The notes below the pieces were generated by a model. That model was not told the origin of the DNA. It made no database searches and saw only the letters and a program-made list of their open reading frames with translations. A DNA stretch of 64,000 nt, from positions 1 to 64,000 of the forward strand of contig JAHEBM010000011.1 in the NCBI GenBank assembly GCA_024642245.1, given 5' to 3'. This document shows positions 1 to 8,251 of the stretch, piece after piece (position 1 is the first letter of the stretch; each line of letters opens with the position of its first letter). The position numbers and the translations under genes are program-made. Source of the stretch: Haliea sp. Its GTDB lineage: Bacteria; Pseudomonadota; Gammaproteobacteria; Pseudomonadales; Halieaceae.

Positions 1-1158
1 TCAGAAGGACCGCGGCAGGTCCAGCTCCTGGTTGGCGATGAACGACAGGATCAGGTTGGTGGAAACCGGTGCCACCTGGTACAGGCGGGTTTCGCGAAAC
101 TTGCGCTCCACGTCGTACTCGGCGGCAAATCCGTAGCCGCCATGGGTCTGCACGCAGGTGTCCGCAGCGGCCCAGGCAGCCTCTGAGGCAAGCAGCTTCG
201 CCATATTCGCCTGGGCCCCCGCCGGCCGGCCTGCATCGTAGAGGTTCGCAGCCTCTTGCACCATCAAGGCCGCCGCCTCGGTCTGTATATGGGCCCGGGC
301 AATGGGAAACTGCACACCCTGGTTCTGGCCGATAGGGCGACCGAACACCTCCCGCTCCCGCGCGTAGCCGGCAGACTTTGCGGTAAACCAGCGAGCGTCC
401 CCGATGCACTCGGCGGCGATCAGGATGCGCTCGGCGTTCATGCCGTCCAGGATACACCTGAAACCCTGGCCCTCGGCCCCGATCAGGTTGGCTACCGGCA
501 CCCGCAGTTCGTCGAAAAACAGTTCCGTGGTGGCGTGGTTCATCATCGTGTCTATGGGTTTGATACTGAGTCCGTTGCCGATGGCATCACGCAAGTCCAC
601 CAGCAGCACCGACATGCCGTCGGTGTGCTTGCCGGACTCGTCCCGGGGTGAGGTGCGCACCAGCAGCACCATCAGGTCGGAGTGCTCGGTGCGGGAAATA
701 AACACCTTCTGGCCGTTCACCACGTAGTCGTCGCCATCGCGTACCGCGGTGGTGCGAATACGCGAGGTGTCGGTACCGCTGCCCGGTTCAGTGACACCGA
801 AGGCCTGCAGTCGCAGGGAACCCTCGGCGATGGCCGGCAGGTAGCGTCGCTTCTGCTGCTCACTGCCATGGCGCAGCAAGGTACCCATGACGTACATCTG
901 GGCGTGACAGGCACCCCCGTTGCCACCGCTGCGGTGGATCTCCTCGAGCACGGCGCAGGCCGCACCCAGGGGCAGCCCACTGCCGCCATAGGCTTCGGGG
1001 ATCAGGATCGACAGGTACCCCGCCCCGGTCAGGGCGCGGACAAACTCGGTAGGGTACTGGCGATTACCGTCGAGCCGGCGCCAGTAGTCGCCACCAAAGC
1101 CGGCGCACAACTTTGCGACCGCGGCGCGAATATCCGGGAAACTTTGCTCTAGCGCCAT
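1..1158 (-). CDS. acyl-CoA dehydrogenase
   Basis: FAD-dependent enzyme of 385 residues that introduces an alpha-beta double bond into an acyl-CoA; the chain preference cannot be read. Visible are a helical N-terminal domain, the flavin/substrate motif GVTEPGSGTD at residues 121-130 and the C-terminal signature around HGGYG. The common C-terminal catalytic motif YEGT is replaced by QVAPVST. Glu243 in NAERI lies where isovaleryl-CoA and long-chain dehydrogenases carry their base, so it is the likely catalytic residue (inference). I start at the ATG at 1158; an in-frame ATG at 1248 would intrude 56 bases into the SDR gene and add non-family sequence. It follows the SDR gene by 34 bases, probably in one operon. 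Its stop codon is the first three bases of the window. Confidence 0.9.
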   Translation of the reverse strand: MALEQSFPDIRAAVAKLCAGFGGDYWRRLDGNRQYPTEFVRALTGAGYLSILIPEAYGGSGLPLGAACAVLEEIHRSGGNGGACHAQMYVMGTLLRHGSEQQKRRYLPAIAEGSLRLQAFGVTEPGSGTDTSRIRTTAVRDGDDYVVNGQKVFISRTEHSDLMVLLVRTSPRDESGKHTDGMSVLLVDLRDAIGNGLSIKPIDTMMNHATTELFFDELRVPVANLIGAEGQGFRCILDGMNAERILIAAECIGDARWFTAKSAGYAREREVFGRPIGQNQGVQFPIARAHIQTEAAALMVQEAANLYDAGRPAGAQANMAKLLASEAAWAAADTCVQTHGGYGFAAEYDVERKFRETRLYQVAPVSTNLILSFIANQELDLPRSF

Positions 1159-1192
1159 GCCGGCGAGCCACCAGGGGATATCGATTGCCGCA

Positions 1193-1954
1193 CTACAGGA
1201 ACCACGAGCCCCCATCCACCATATGAGTCTGGCCGGTGACGAAGGCACTGTTGTCCGAGGCGAGGTAGATGATCGTGCCGGTGAGATCGGCGGTTTCCAG
1301 GTTGCGCGGGATCACCTGGCCGGCCGCTATCACCTTCTTGGCCTTCTCCAGCTTTTCCCCGAAAAAATCCGCAGTGCCCTCAGTCATGACCGCAGAGGGC
1401 GCCACCGCGTTTACCCGGATGCCGTCCGCGCCCAGTTCGCGGGCCATGCCCCGCGTCATGCCGATCACCGCGGCCTTGGAGGCCACGTAATCCAGGCCGT
1501 AGGGCAGGCCATAAACAGCCGCCAGGGACGAGATATTGATAATGGAACCGCCTCCACCGTCACGCATCGGCTGTACCACGGCTTTACAGCTCTGCCATAG
1601 CCCCTTGACGTTGATGTTCATCACCGCGTCCCACTGGGCCTCGTCGAGCTTTTCAAAGCGGGCGCCCTTGAGGCCGGCGTAAAGAGCCGCGTTGTTTACC
1701 AGCACGTCGATACGGCCGAAGACCTGCACGGCCTGCCGGGCCATCGCGGTGCAGCTGTCCATGCTGGAAATATCCGTCACCGCCCCTGCGGCCCGACCGC
1801 CCGCGGCGGTGATTGCCGCGACCGTGTCGTCACAGGAGTTGATATCACACGCCAGGATGGCGGCACCTTCCAATGCCATGGCCTGTGCATAGGCACGGCC
1901 CAACCCGCGCGCGGCGCCGGTGACAATAGCGACCTTCCCTTCAAGCTGTGGCAT
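1193..1954 (-). CDS. SDR family NAD(P)-dependent oxidoreductase
   Basis: Classical short-chain dehydrogenase of 253 residues, a cytosolic alcohol/ketone oxidoreductase. The glycine-rich cofactor motif TGAARGLG is at residues 12-19, Asp37 ends beta-2 (suggesting NAD rather than NADP), NNA is at 87-89, and the catalytic set is Ser142/143, Tyr156 and Lys160 in YVASK. It closes with the usual VTGQTHMVDGG segment. It lies between a quinone-reductase-like gene and an acyl-CoA dehydrogenase on the same strand, so a role in oxidising a hydroxyacyl or alcohol intermediate of the same catabolic route is plausible but not shown. The substrate is unknown; 3-oxoacyl reductase-type activity is the main alternative. 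Confidence 0.9.
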   Translation of the reverse strand: MPQLEGKVAIVTGAARGLGRAYAQAMALEGAAILACDINSCDDTVAAITAAGGRAAGAVTDISSMDSCTAMARQAVQVFGRIDVLVNNAALYAGLKGARFEKLDEAQWDAVMNINVKGLWQSCKAVVQPMRDGGGGSIINISSLAAVYGLPYGLDYVASKAAVIGMTRGMARELGADGIRVNAVAPSAVMTEGTADFFGEKLEKAKKVIAAGQVIPRNLETADLTGTIIYLASDNSAFVTGQTHMVDGGSWFL

Positions 1955-2036
1955 GTTGGTTTATCCCCGGTTTTTTTCAGCCGCTAAGTTAGCATAAGCG
2001 GCGCGGGGCTGAAACGCCGCACGCCGCGGTGCACGG

Positions 2037-3068
2037 CTAGCTTTCAAAGCCGGGCGAGCGCAGCAGGACCTTGCCGAAATTTTTCCGGTCCTGCAGGTAG
2101 TGGTGGGCCGCCGCGGCCTCTGCAAAGGGAAATATCTGGTCCACCACCGGCGCCAGTGTTCCCTCTCCCAGCAGGCGCACAATTTCAACCATGTCCGGCG
2201 CAAGGCGACCGAACTCGTCGAACAAACGCCCCATGTTTGTACCGAACACACCGCGGTTATTGTTCAGCAGGGACAGGGGATGAAACCAGGGCGTGGTCGC
2301 CAACTCCCGCAGCAGCGCCAGCGGGTTCATGCGCTCACCCTGCACGCTGCCCGCCATGCCAAACATAAACAGCCTGCCCAGCGGCGCGAGGCTGCGATAA
2401 CTGCGGCGGAAGGAGCTACCGCCCTGCGGGTCCAGTATCACGTCAACGCCACGTCCGCCCGTGTAGCGTTTAACCTCCCGTGCAAAATCCTGCTTGCGAT
2501 AGTCAATGCAATGGGCATAACCGAGTTCTTTCAGGCGCGCATGTTTACCGGCACTGGCAGTTCCGATGGCAATCGCACCGCGCCACCGGCAAATCTGCAG
2601 GGCAGCTATTCCCACACCGCCACCGGCGGAGTGCACCAGCACCGTCTCCCCCTCGCGTAAAGCGCCCAGACGCACCAGCATGGTCCATGCGGTGGCATAA
2701 TTCACCGGCACGGCGGCGGCGGCTTCCAGCGAGACAGACTCGGGCACCTTGTGTGCCCATGCGCTATCCACCACCACCGTATCGCTGTAACCGCCAAAGC
2801 GTGTAAAGGACAATACCCGGTCCCCCTGGCTGAACCCCGAGACACCGCTGCCCACCTGGTCCACGACCCCCGACACCTCATAGCCCACCACGCAGGGGAT
2901 CGGCGGTGCATCCGGGTACTGGCCCATCCTGGCCTGGATATCGGCAAAGTTGATTCCCGCGAAGGCGACCCGAATACGCAGTTGACCGGCACCGGCAGTG
3001 GGATCAGCTCCCTCGCGCAGCTGCAGGGTCTGGGGCCCGCCCTTGCCCGTTATCCAGACTTGTTTCAT
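2037..3068 (-). CDS. zinc-free MDR family quinone oxidoreductase-like protein
   Basis: Medium-chain dehydrogenase/reductase of 343 residues, resembling the NADPH:quinone oxidoreductase and VAT-1 branch. The N-terminal GroES-like domain has GINFADIQARMGQYP and VVGYEVSGVV; the cofactor-binding loop AGGGVG is at 148-153. The catalytic-zinc ligands of alcohol dehydrogenases are absent, as expected for zeta-crystallin-type reductases. Its ATG overlaps the stop codon of a 40-codon reading frame just upstream (ATGA arrangement), so translation of the two is probably coupled. Probable partner of the SDR and acyl-CoA dehydrogenase genes downstream; the true electron acceptor is unknown. Confidence 0.85.
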   Translation of the reverse strand: MKQVWITGKGGPQTLQLREGADPTAGAGQLRIRVAFAGINFADIQARMGQYPDAPPIPCVVGYEVSGVVDQVGSGVSGFSQGDRVLSFTRFGGYSDTVVVDSAWAHKVPESVSLEAAAAVPVNYATAWTMLVRLGALREGETVLVHSAGGGVGIAALQICRWRGAIAIGTASAGKHARLKELGYAHCIDYRKQDFAREVKRYTGGRGVDVILDPQGGSSFRRSYRSLAPLGRLFMFGMAGSVQGERMNPLALLRELATTPWFHPLSLLNNNRGVFGTNMGRLFDEFGRLAPDMVEIVRLLGEGTLAPVVDQIFPFAEAAAAHHYLQDRKNFGKVLLRSPGFES

Positions 3069-3187
3069 GCTTTACCCCCGGCCCACCGGTGCAGGCGCAG
3101 CCGCGGTGTCAGCGGGTGGTAATGTGGGGCAAAGGGGAAATCGGGCAGCTTGTCGAAGCAAGCATCAGGGGTGCGCATGACTTTCAT
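3065..3187 (-). pseudogene. 40-residue dehalogenase-like N-terminal fragment
   Basis: Short reading frame of 40 codons ahead of the quinone-reductase-like gene. It begins MKVMRTPDACFDKLPDFPF and continues APHY, which matches the opening of haloalkane dehalogenases of the DhlA type (RTPD..F..L..FPF.P.Y). After about residue 24 the similarity stops and the frame ends without any alpha/beta-hydrolase core. The ATG has a GGAG Shine-Dalgarno eight bases upstream, and the TGA overlaps the next gene's ATG, so it is probably still translated. I read it as the remnant of a deleted dehalogenase, possibly kept as a leader that couples translation. It could also be a genuine small peptide gene. Confidence 0.55.
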
Positions 3188-3332
3188 TGGGACTACTCCA
3201 TAGTAACTGGGCGACGCCTGGACCAGCTTATCATCTTCACCATACTGCCCGCAGCCAGCCGAAAACTACATCGGGTGGTATTGTCCCGAAAGCCCAAGCT
3301 GGTACCATGCCTGCCAACGGAGAGAACAGCTT

Positions 3333-3632
3333 ATGTATTACGCCATTTTATGCGATGACGTCGAAAACAGCCTGCAGAAACGCCAGGGCGCCCGCCCGGC
3401 CCACCTGGCCCGCTTGCAGGACCTCGCCGACCAGGGCCGCCTGCTGGCGGCAGGTCCGCACCCTGCGCTGGATACCGCTGACCCGGGCGAGGCGGGGTTT
3501 ACCGGCAGCCTGATCATCGCGGAATTCGACAGCCTGGAAGCCGCTACCGCCTGGGCGGACTCGGACCCCTACGTGGATGCCGGCGTATTCAAACGCGTCA
3601 CCGTCAAACCCTACAAACTGGTGCTGCCCTGA
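3333..3632 (+). CDS. YciI family protein
   Basis: Small soluble protein of 99 residues with the YciI-like ferredoxin-fold pattern: a MYYAILCDD first strand, the helix [18 protein letters not shown] followed by AGP, then [23 protein letters not shown] and KPYKLVLP at the end. YciI proteins are dimeric and thought to be enzymes; one relative acts in chloro-compound degradation, but the general function is unknown. A GGAGAG Shine-Dalgarno lies 8 bases before the ATG. It is the first gene of a plus-strand run with the SH3 protein, cyclophilin and pdxJ. Nothing here fixes its substrate. Confidence 0.85.
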   Translation: MYYAILCDDVENSLQKRQGARPAHLARLQDLADQGRLLAAGPHPALDTADPGEAGFTGSLIIAEFDSLEAATAWADSDPYVDAGVFKRVTVKPYKLVLP

Positions 3633-3704
3633 ACTTAAATTCAGCAGGAAATGAGGTTACACTGGCCCCCCTTGATCAACCCTGTCACCGTTAAGGATTC
3701 CGTT

Positions 3705-4379
3705 TTGCGTACTGCCAAGCCGCTTCTTCTGGTTCTACTGTTTTTTGTCGCCTCCAGCCAGGCCCAGGACGTTCGCTATGTCAGCGACAAGCAATATGTC
3801 CCGCTGCGCGAGGGAGCCGGTAACGAGTTCCGCATTACCCACCGGGGGCTCCCCAGCGGCAGTCGCCTGACGGTCGCACGCCTGTCAGACGACGGCGGTT
3901 GGGCCGAAGTCGCCACCGACACCGGTGCCAGTGGCTGGATTGCTGTCCAGTACCTGATGCCCGACATGCCGGCACAGCTGCGACTGGATGCCGTAATGAA
4001 AAAAGCCCAGGAGTCTGGCGGACTGACCGAGGCCATGCAAGAGGAACTGGCCACCCTGCAGTCCGAACGCGATGGCATGCTGGCGAAACTGGAGGAAAAG
4101 GACTTGCAGCTGGGCTCGCTCACCGACGAACTGACCCAGCTCAAGCAGGTCTCCGGCAACGCCCTGCAACTCGACGAGGACAACCGCCGCCTGGTAGTGA
4201 ATGGCGAACAGCTGCGCTCCGAACTGGATATGCTCGAAGCCGAGAACCAGCGCCTGCACGACAAGGTCGACAGCGAGGATTTCATCAACGGGGCACTGGC
4301 AGTCCTGCTGGGCGTAATCATTACCCTGGTGGTACCCCGCCTGTGGCCAAAGCGCCGCAAGAGTTCCAGCTGGGCATAG
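3705..4379 (+). CDS. SH3-domain envelope protein with coiled coil and C-terminal membrane helix (YgiM/TIGR04211-like)
   Basis: Exported protein of 224 residues. An N-terminal signal sequence (KPLLLVLLFFVASSQAQ) precedes a bacterial SH3 domain (about residues 22-90, with LREGAGNEFR and GWIAVQYL), a roughly 90-residue coiled coil rich in leucine and glutamate, then a C-terminal transmembrane helix and a basic end. This is the order known from YgiM/HtrG-type proteins, which are anchored in the inner membrane with SH3 and coil in the periplasm. I choose a TTG start at 3705 because AAGGA lies 8 bases upstream and the signal peptide follows directly; the ATG at 3651 adds 18 residues unlike a signal peptide. 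The cyclophilin gene follows after 12 bases. Confidence 0.85.
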   Translation: MRTAKPLLLVLLFFVASSQAQDVRYVSDKQYVPLREGAGNEFRITHRGLPSGSRLTVARLSDDGGWAEVATDTGASGWIAVQYLMPDMPAQLRLDAVMKKAQESGGLTEAMQEELATLQSERDGMLAKLEEKDLQLGSLTDELTQLKQVSGNALQLDEDNRRLVVNGEQLRSELDMLEAENQRLHDKVDSEDFINGALAVLLGVIITLVVPRLWPKRRKSSSWA

Positions 4380-4391
4380 GAGAAACAAACC

Positions 4392-4964
4392 GTGTTAAAA
4401 AACCTGCTTTTCTGCCTTACGATCCTGGTAGCACCCCTGGCGCTGGCCGATGACACCGCCCTGCCCAACCCACAGGTGGTTATCAAGACCAGCGAGGGGG
4501 ACATTACGCTGCGCCTGTTTCGTGACAAGGCCCCGCTCACGGTGGATAACTTCCTGGCCTACGTCGACGCGGGCTTCTACAACGGTACCGTGTTTCACCG
4601 CGTGATACCCAATTTCATGATACAGGGCGGCGGCTTCCTTGCGGATATGACGGAGAAGGCCACGGGAGACGCGGTGGCCAATGAATCGAAAAACAAGCTG
4701 CACAATACCCGCGGCACCATCGCCATGGCCCGCCTCAACGACCCGGATTCCGCCACCGCCCAGTTCTTTATCAACCAGCGCAATAACCTGCAGCTGGACT
4801 GGGCTCCCGGGAAGGAGGGCTATACCGTGTTCGGCGAGGTGATACTGGGCATGAATATCGTGGACTTCATCGCCACTGCACCCACCGGCAAGGTAGCCAG
4901 TTTCAGCGACGTCCCCTTGCAGCCGATCATCATCAAGGAGGTCGTGCGCGCCAAGCCCCTATGA
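4392..4964 (+). CDS. periplasmic cyclophilin-type peptidyl-prolyl isomerase
   Basis: Cyclophilin of 190 residues that isomerises prolyl peptide bonds. The signal peptide [15 protein letters not shown] places it in the periplasm. The fold follows: [37 protein letters not shown] (the catalytic arginine is in FHR) and [10 protein letters not shown]. The domain is the compact bacterial PpiA/PpiB size. It starts with GTG, preceded by AGGAG 9 bases upstream. The stop overlaps the pdxJ start as ATGA, so the two are translationally coupled although their functions are unrelated. Confidence 0.92.
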   Translation: MLKNLLFCLTILVAPLALADDTALPNPQVVIKTSEGDITLRLFRDKAPLTVDNFLAYVDAGFYNGTVFHRVIPNFMIQGGGFLADMTEKATGDAVANESKNKLHNTRGTIAMARLNDPDSATAQFFINQRNNLQLDWAPGKEGYTVFGEVILGMNIVDFIATAPTGKVASFSDVPLQPIIIKEVVRAKPL

Positions 4965-5722
4965 TCGCGCTTAGCGTCAACCTCAATAAAATCGCCCTGA
5001 TACGCAATTCCCGGGACACCACCAATCCCAGTGTCACGGAACACGCCCGCATGTGCATCGCGGCGGGCGCCGACGGCATCACCGTGCATCCACGTCCTGA
5101 CCAGCGCCATATCCGCGCCGCCGACTGCTTTGACCTCGCGGCCATGCTGCAAGTGGAATTCAATATCGAGGGCAACCCGATGGCGGGCCCGCGCCGCAGC
5201 GAGCGAGCAGGCGTCGGTGACTATCCCGGATTTATGTCGCTGGTACGGGAGATTCGACCGGCCCAGTGCACCCTGGTACCGGACGGCGACGGCCAACTGA
5301 CCTCCGACCACGGCTTCGACCTGAAACGCGATGCCGATACGGTAGCGCCGCTGGTGGCCGAATTGCGGGCGCTGGGCATCCGCACCAGCCTGTTTATGGA
5401 CCCGGAGCCGGAACAGATTCGCCTCGCGGCGCAGGTCGGTGCTGATCGTATCGAGCTGTATACCGAGTCCTACGCCCGGGCCTTCGCCAGCGGCGAGAAT
5501 CTCGAAGCGGTATTGGGGCAGTTTATAGCGGCAGCTGAAACCGCCGCAGAAGAAGGCCTGGGGCTGAACGCGGGCCATGACCTGGACCTGCACAACCTGC
5601 CCCGCTTTGCCACGATACCCGGCTTACTCGAGGTGTCTATCGGCCACGCCCTGACGGTGGATGCGATTCGCATGGGCCTGGCCAACGCGGTTATTGCTTA
5701 CCAGCAGGCCCTGGGGAAATAA
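4961..5722 (+). CDS. pdxJ: pyridoxine 5'-phosphate synthase
   Basis: TIM-barrel enzyme of 253 residues that condenses 3-amino-2-oxopropyl phosphate with deoxyxylulose 5-phosphate to form pyridoxine 5'-phosphate, the last ring-forming step of vitamin B6 synthesis. Recognisable are [12 protein letters not shown] at the first strand, [13 protein letters not shown] with the active-site histidine and arginine, EFNIEG and a [13 protein letters not shown] end segment. The active-site spelling HPRPD and [13 protein letters not shown] is, from memory, more like Bacteroidetes-type PdxJ than the E. coli type (HLREDRRHI). It is coupled to a cyclophilin gene rather than sitting in the usual era-recO-pdxJ-acpS cluster. 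Confidence 0.93.
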   Translation: MIALSVNLNKIALIRNSRDTTNPSVTEHARMCIAAGADGITVHPRPDQRHIRAADCFDLAAMLQVEFNIEGNPMAGPRRSERAGVGDYPGFMSLVREIRPAQCTLVPDGDGQLTSDHGFDLKRDADTVAPLVAELRALGIRTSLFMDPEPEQIRLAAQVGADRIELYTESYARAFASGENLEAVLGQFIAAAETAAEEGLGLNAGHDLDLHNLPRFATIPGLLEVSIGHALTVDAIRMGLANAVIAYQQALGK

Positions 5723-5747
5723 GCGCCGCGTCCATTCCTTGCCTTGT

Positions 5748-6137
5748 TCAGTCAGCAACAAGTCGCTCGCGCAAACCATCCGGTATACGCGACGGTGATT
5801 TCGAGTCGGGATCCATGTGAACCAGCACCGCGGTGCCGCGCACGGTGAGCTTGCCGCCCTGTGACATCTCGCAGGTGATCGTCAGGGAACTGTTGCCAGC
5901 GGTCGCGCCGGTGACGGTGGCGATGACATCGCTGCCGTAAAATGTCTCGGCGATAAAATCAATTTTCAGCGACGCCAGTATCCAGCTGTTTGCCGAGGCC
6001 GAACCGGCCTCGCTGAGTGACTCGACAAAGGTGATGCGCGCAACTTCAAACCAGGCGGCAATGGAGGCGTTATTGATATGCCCCAGCGCGTCGGTCTCGT
6101 AAAAACGGGGCGTGATGGTAACGGAATGCTGGGGCAA
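5748..6137 (-). CDS. acyl-CoA thioesterase (4-hydroxybenzoyl-CoA thioesterase fold)
   Basis: Hot-dog-fold thioesterase of 129 residues. The active-site region FYETDALGHINNASIAAWFE carries the Asp and HINN pattern of the YbgC/FadM family, which hydrolyses acyl-CoA thioesters. I start at a TTG at 6137 because GAAGGAG lies seven bases upstream and the family begins a few residues before the first beta strand. The only in-frame ATG, at 6260, would add 41 residues with no family resemblance and no ribosome site. It points towards pdxJ and shares the minus strand with the glycine-zipper gene 64 bases upstream. Substrate chain length is not readable. Confidence 0.85.
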   Translation of the reverse strand: MPQHSVTITPRFYETDALGHINNASIAAWFEVARITFVESLSEAGSASANSWILASLKIDFIAETFYGSDVIATVTGATAGNSSLTITCEMSQGGKLTVRGTAVLVHMDPDSKSPSRIPDGLRERLVAD

Positions 6138-6201
6138 AACTCGCTCCTTCAATGTGAGGTGAATGCCAGGCGGGCCTTGGCCCGCCCATTGCCTGCAGGC
6201 G

Positions 6202-6762
6202 TCAACCCTGCGGGGAGCCGGCCGCGGCCGGAACTGTCCTCGACAATACCAGCTGGCCATCGCGCACGGGTATCATCGCACCGGGATCGTACTCCATGCG
6301 CACCTGGCCAGTTTCCTTGCCGAGGCGGTATTGCACGTCATAGGCAATCGTGCGCTGGCTGATGTCGTTCACAGTCTTGCAGCGACGCTCGGTCGCCTGG
6401 TAGGTATCGCTCTCCTGCATCTTGCCCTGGATCTGGTTGCCGGCGACGCCGCCCACGACAGCTCCGGCGATTTTCGCACCGGTGTTCTTGCCATGACCAC
6501 CGATCGCATCACCGGCCAGGCCGCCCGCAACCGCGCCGATCGCGGTGCCGGCAATTTTGTGTTCGTCCTTGACCGGCTGCTTGCGGGTCACCACCACGTC
6601 CTTGCATTCCTCCCGCGGCGTTTTGATACTTTCAGTGACCGGTGTTACCGACAGCACCTCGGCAAACTCCGGCCCCGATAACATCTTGTAGCCGGCGAAA
6701 CCGCCCGCAGCGGTCGCTACCGCAACGCCCAGCACAACACCGGTAAGCATGGATTTATTCAT
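6202..6762 (-). CDS. glycine-zipper 2TM domain envelope protein
   Basis: Protein of 186 residues with an N-terminal membrane or signal segment (MLTGVVLGVAVATAAGGFAG, not followed by a lipobox), a spacer, and a glycine-zipper hairpin at about residues 70-112 with repeats such as GAVAGGLAGDAIGG and GAVVGGVAGNQ. A C-terminal part follows with conserved-looking cysteine, QRTIAYDVQYRLG and VRMEYDPG. Proteins with this layout sit in the bacterial envelope and are often of unknown role. The start has AGGGAG 7 bases upstream. The neighbours (thioesterase, OAD operon) do not suggest a function. Confidence 0.85.
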   Translation of the reverse strand: MNKSMLTGVVLGVAVATAAGGFAGYKMLSGPEFAEVLSVTPVTESIKTPREECKDVVVTRKQPVKDEHKIAGTAIGAVAGGLAGDAIGGHGKNTGAKIAGAVVGGVAGNQIQGKMQESDTYQATERRCKTVNDISQRTIAYDVQYRLGKETGQVRMEYDPGAMIPVRDGQLVLSRTVPAAAGSPQG

Positions 6763-6937
6763 AACATGTCTCCCTGGAAGAAATTACATCACCTGCGGGG
6801 TATATGCAGGCACCCTTTCTGACACTGCCCACAGGGCAAAGTTTCTTAGCCAGATTATCGCCGGGCCAGCCCAACTCAACCACCGTATGGGGGAAAAATT
6901 ACCGCTATCGGGAGGGAATAAAGTCCGGCAACTACGG

Positions 6938-8245
6938 TCAGGGTGACCCCACGAGGCTGATCATTACACCCGCAGCCACCGCCGAGCCTATGACACCCGC
7001 GACATTGGGGCCCATGGCGTGCATCAGCAGGAAATTATGCGGGTCCGCCTCCAGGCCCAACTTGTTGCTCACCCGCGCCGCCATGGGCACCGCGGAAACG
7101 CCGGCGGAGCCAATCAGCGGATTGAGGGGCGCACCACCCAGCCGGTTCATCAGTTTGGCGATAAGCACACCCGAAGCGGTGCCGATAGCAAAAGCGATAA
7201 TACCCAGGCCGAGGATGCCCAGGGTATTGATATCGAGAAACTTGTCCGCCACCAGCTTGGAGCCGACCGACAGCCCCAGGAAGATGGTGGTGATATTGAT
7301 CAGGGCGTTCTGGGCGGTAAAACTCAGGCGCTCTACTACACCGCACTCCCTCATCAGGTTACCGAAGCAGAACATGCCCAGCAGGGGCGCCGCCGCGGGC
7401 AACAAAAGCGCCACCAGGATCAGCAACACCAGGGGAAAGGCAATTTTTTCCCGGCGGGATACCTGTCGCAGCTGCACCATCACAATGCGCCGCTCGGCTT
7501 CCGTGGTAAGGGCGCGCATGATGGGCGGCTGGATGAGCGGCACCAGTGCCATGTAGGAGTAAGCCGCCACAGCGATGGCGCCCAGCAGGTCCGGGGCCAG
7601 CATACTGGCTACATAGATCGCGGTAGGCCCGTCGGCACCCCCGATAATGCCGATGGCCGCGGCGTCGCTGATGCTGAAATCCATGAGGCCGATACTGCTC
7701 AGGCCAACGGCGCCGAGCACGGTGGCGAAGATGCCGAACTGGGCCGCTGCACCCAGGAACAGGGTTTTGGGATTGGCCAGCAGGGGGCCGAAATCGGTCA
7801 TGGCACCGACTCCCATAAAAATGACCAACGGTGCCGCGCCGCTGGCAATGGCCACCGAGTAAAAATTGTAGAGCATGCCATTGCTGAAGCTGGCATGCTC
7901 CGCCAGCTGCTGCACCGCCATCTGCACCGGCACGCTGGCACTGTAATAGGCCGCCAGCAGTTCCTTCGGGTTATCGGCCAGGGCAAGCCCGAGCACGCGG
8001 GCAAACTCACCCAAAAGCTGAGGATCACCGGCATACAGCGCGTTTTCCAGCGCGGAGTGCGCCATACCCGCACCGGGGATATTGGCCAGTATCCCACCGA
8101 AGCCTATCGGCACCAGCAGCAGCGGTTCAAACCCCTTGCGAATGGCCAGGAACAGCAACAACAGCCCGATCAGGATCATGAACGCCTGACCGGCCTGGAT
8201 CTGGGCCAGTCCCGAGGAGCCCCACAGCAGCAGGAGATTCTGCAT
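6938..8245 (-). CDS. oadB: sodium-pumping oxaloacetate decarboxylase, beta subunit
   Basis: Integral membrane subunit of 435 residues. It takes the carboxyl from carboxybiotin on the alpha subunit, releases CO2 and drives Na+ outward. About nine or more hydrophobic helices are visible, together with [10 protein letters not shown] near the N-terminus and [13 protein letters not shown], which holds the essential aspartate of the family. Length is normal. It is the last gene of oadGAB, 6 bases after oadA. It could serve a related biotin-dependent decarboxylase, but the companion alpha subunit has the oxaloacetate/pyruvate-carboxylase carboxyltransferase. Confidence 0.95.
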   Translation of the reverse strand: MQNLLLLWGSSGLAQIQAGQAFMILIGLLLLFLAIRKGFEPLLLVPIGFGGILANIPGAGMAHSALENALYAGDPQLLGEFARVLGLALADNPKELLAAYYSASVPVQMAVQQLAEHASFSNGMLYNFYSVAIASGAAPLVIFMGVGAMTDFGPLLANPKTLFLGAAAQFGIFATVLGAVGLSSIGLMDFSISDAAAIGIIGGADGPTAIYVASMLAPDLLGAIAVAAYSYMALVPLIQPPIMRALTTEAERRIVMVQLRQVSRREKIAFPLVLLILVALLLPAAAPLLGMFCFGNLMRECGVVERLSFTAQNALINITTIFLGLSVGSKLVADKFLDINTLGILGLGIIAFAIGTASGVLIAKLMNRLGGAPLNPLIGSAGVSAVPMAARVSNKLGLEADPHNFLLMHAMGPNVAGVIGSAVAAGVMISLVGSP

Positions 8246-8251
8246 ATCCGC

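Noticed and set aside
1980-2002. GCCGCT...AGCGGC inverted repeat between the quinone-reductase-like and SDR genes
   Set aside because: Six-base arms, 11-base loop, no T-tract; such repeats are common by chance in GC-rich sequence.
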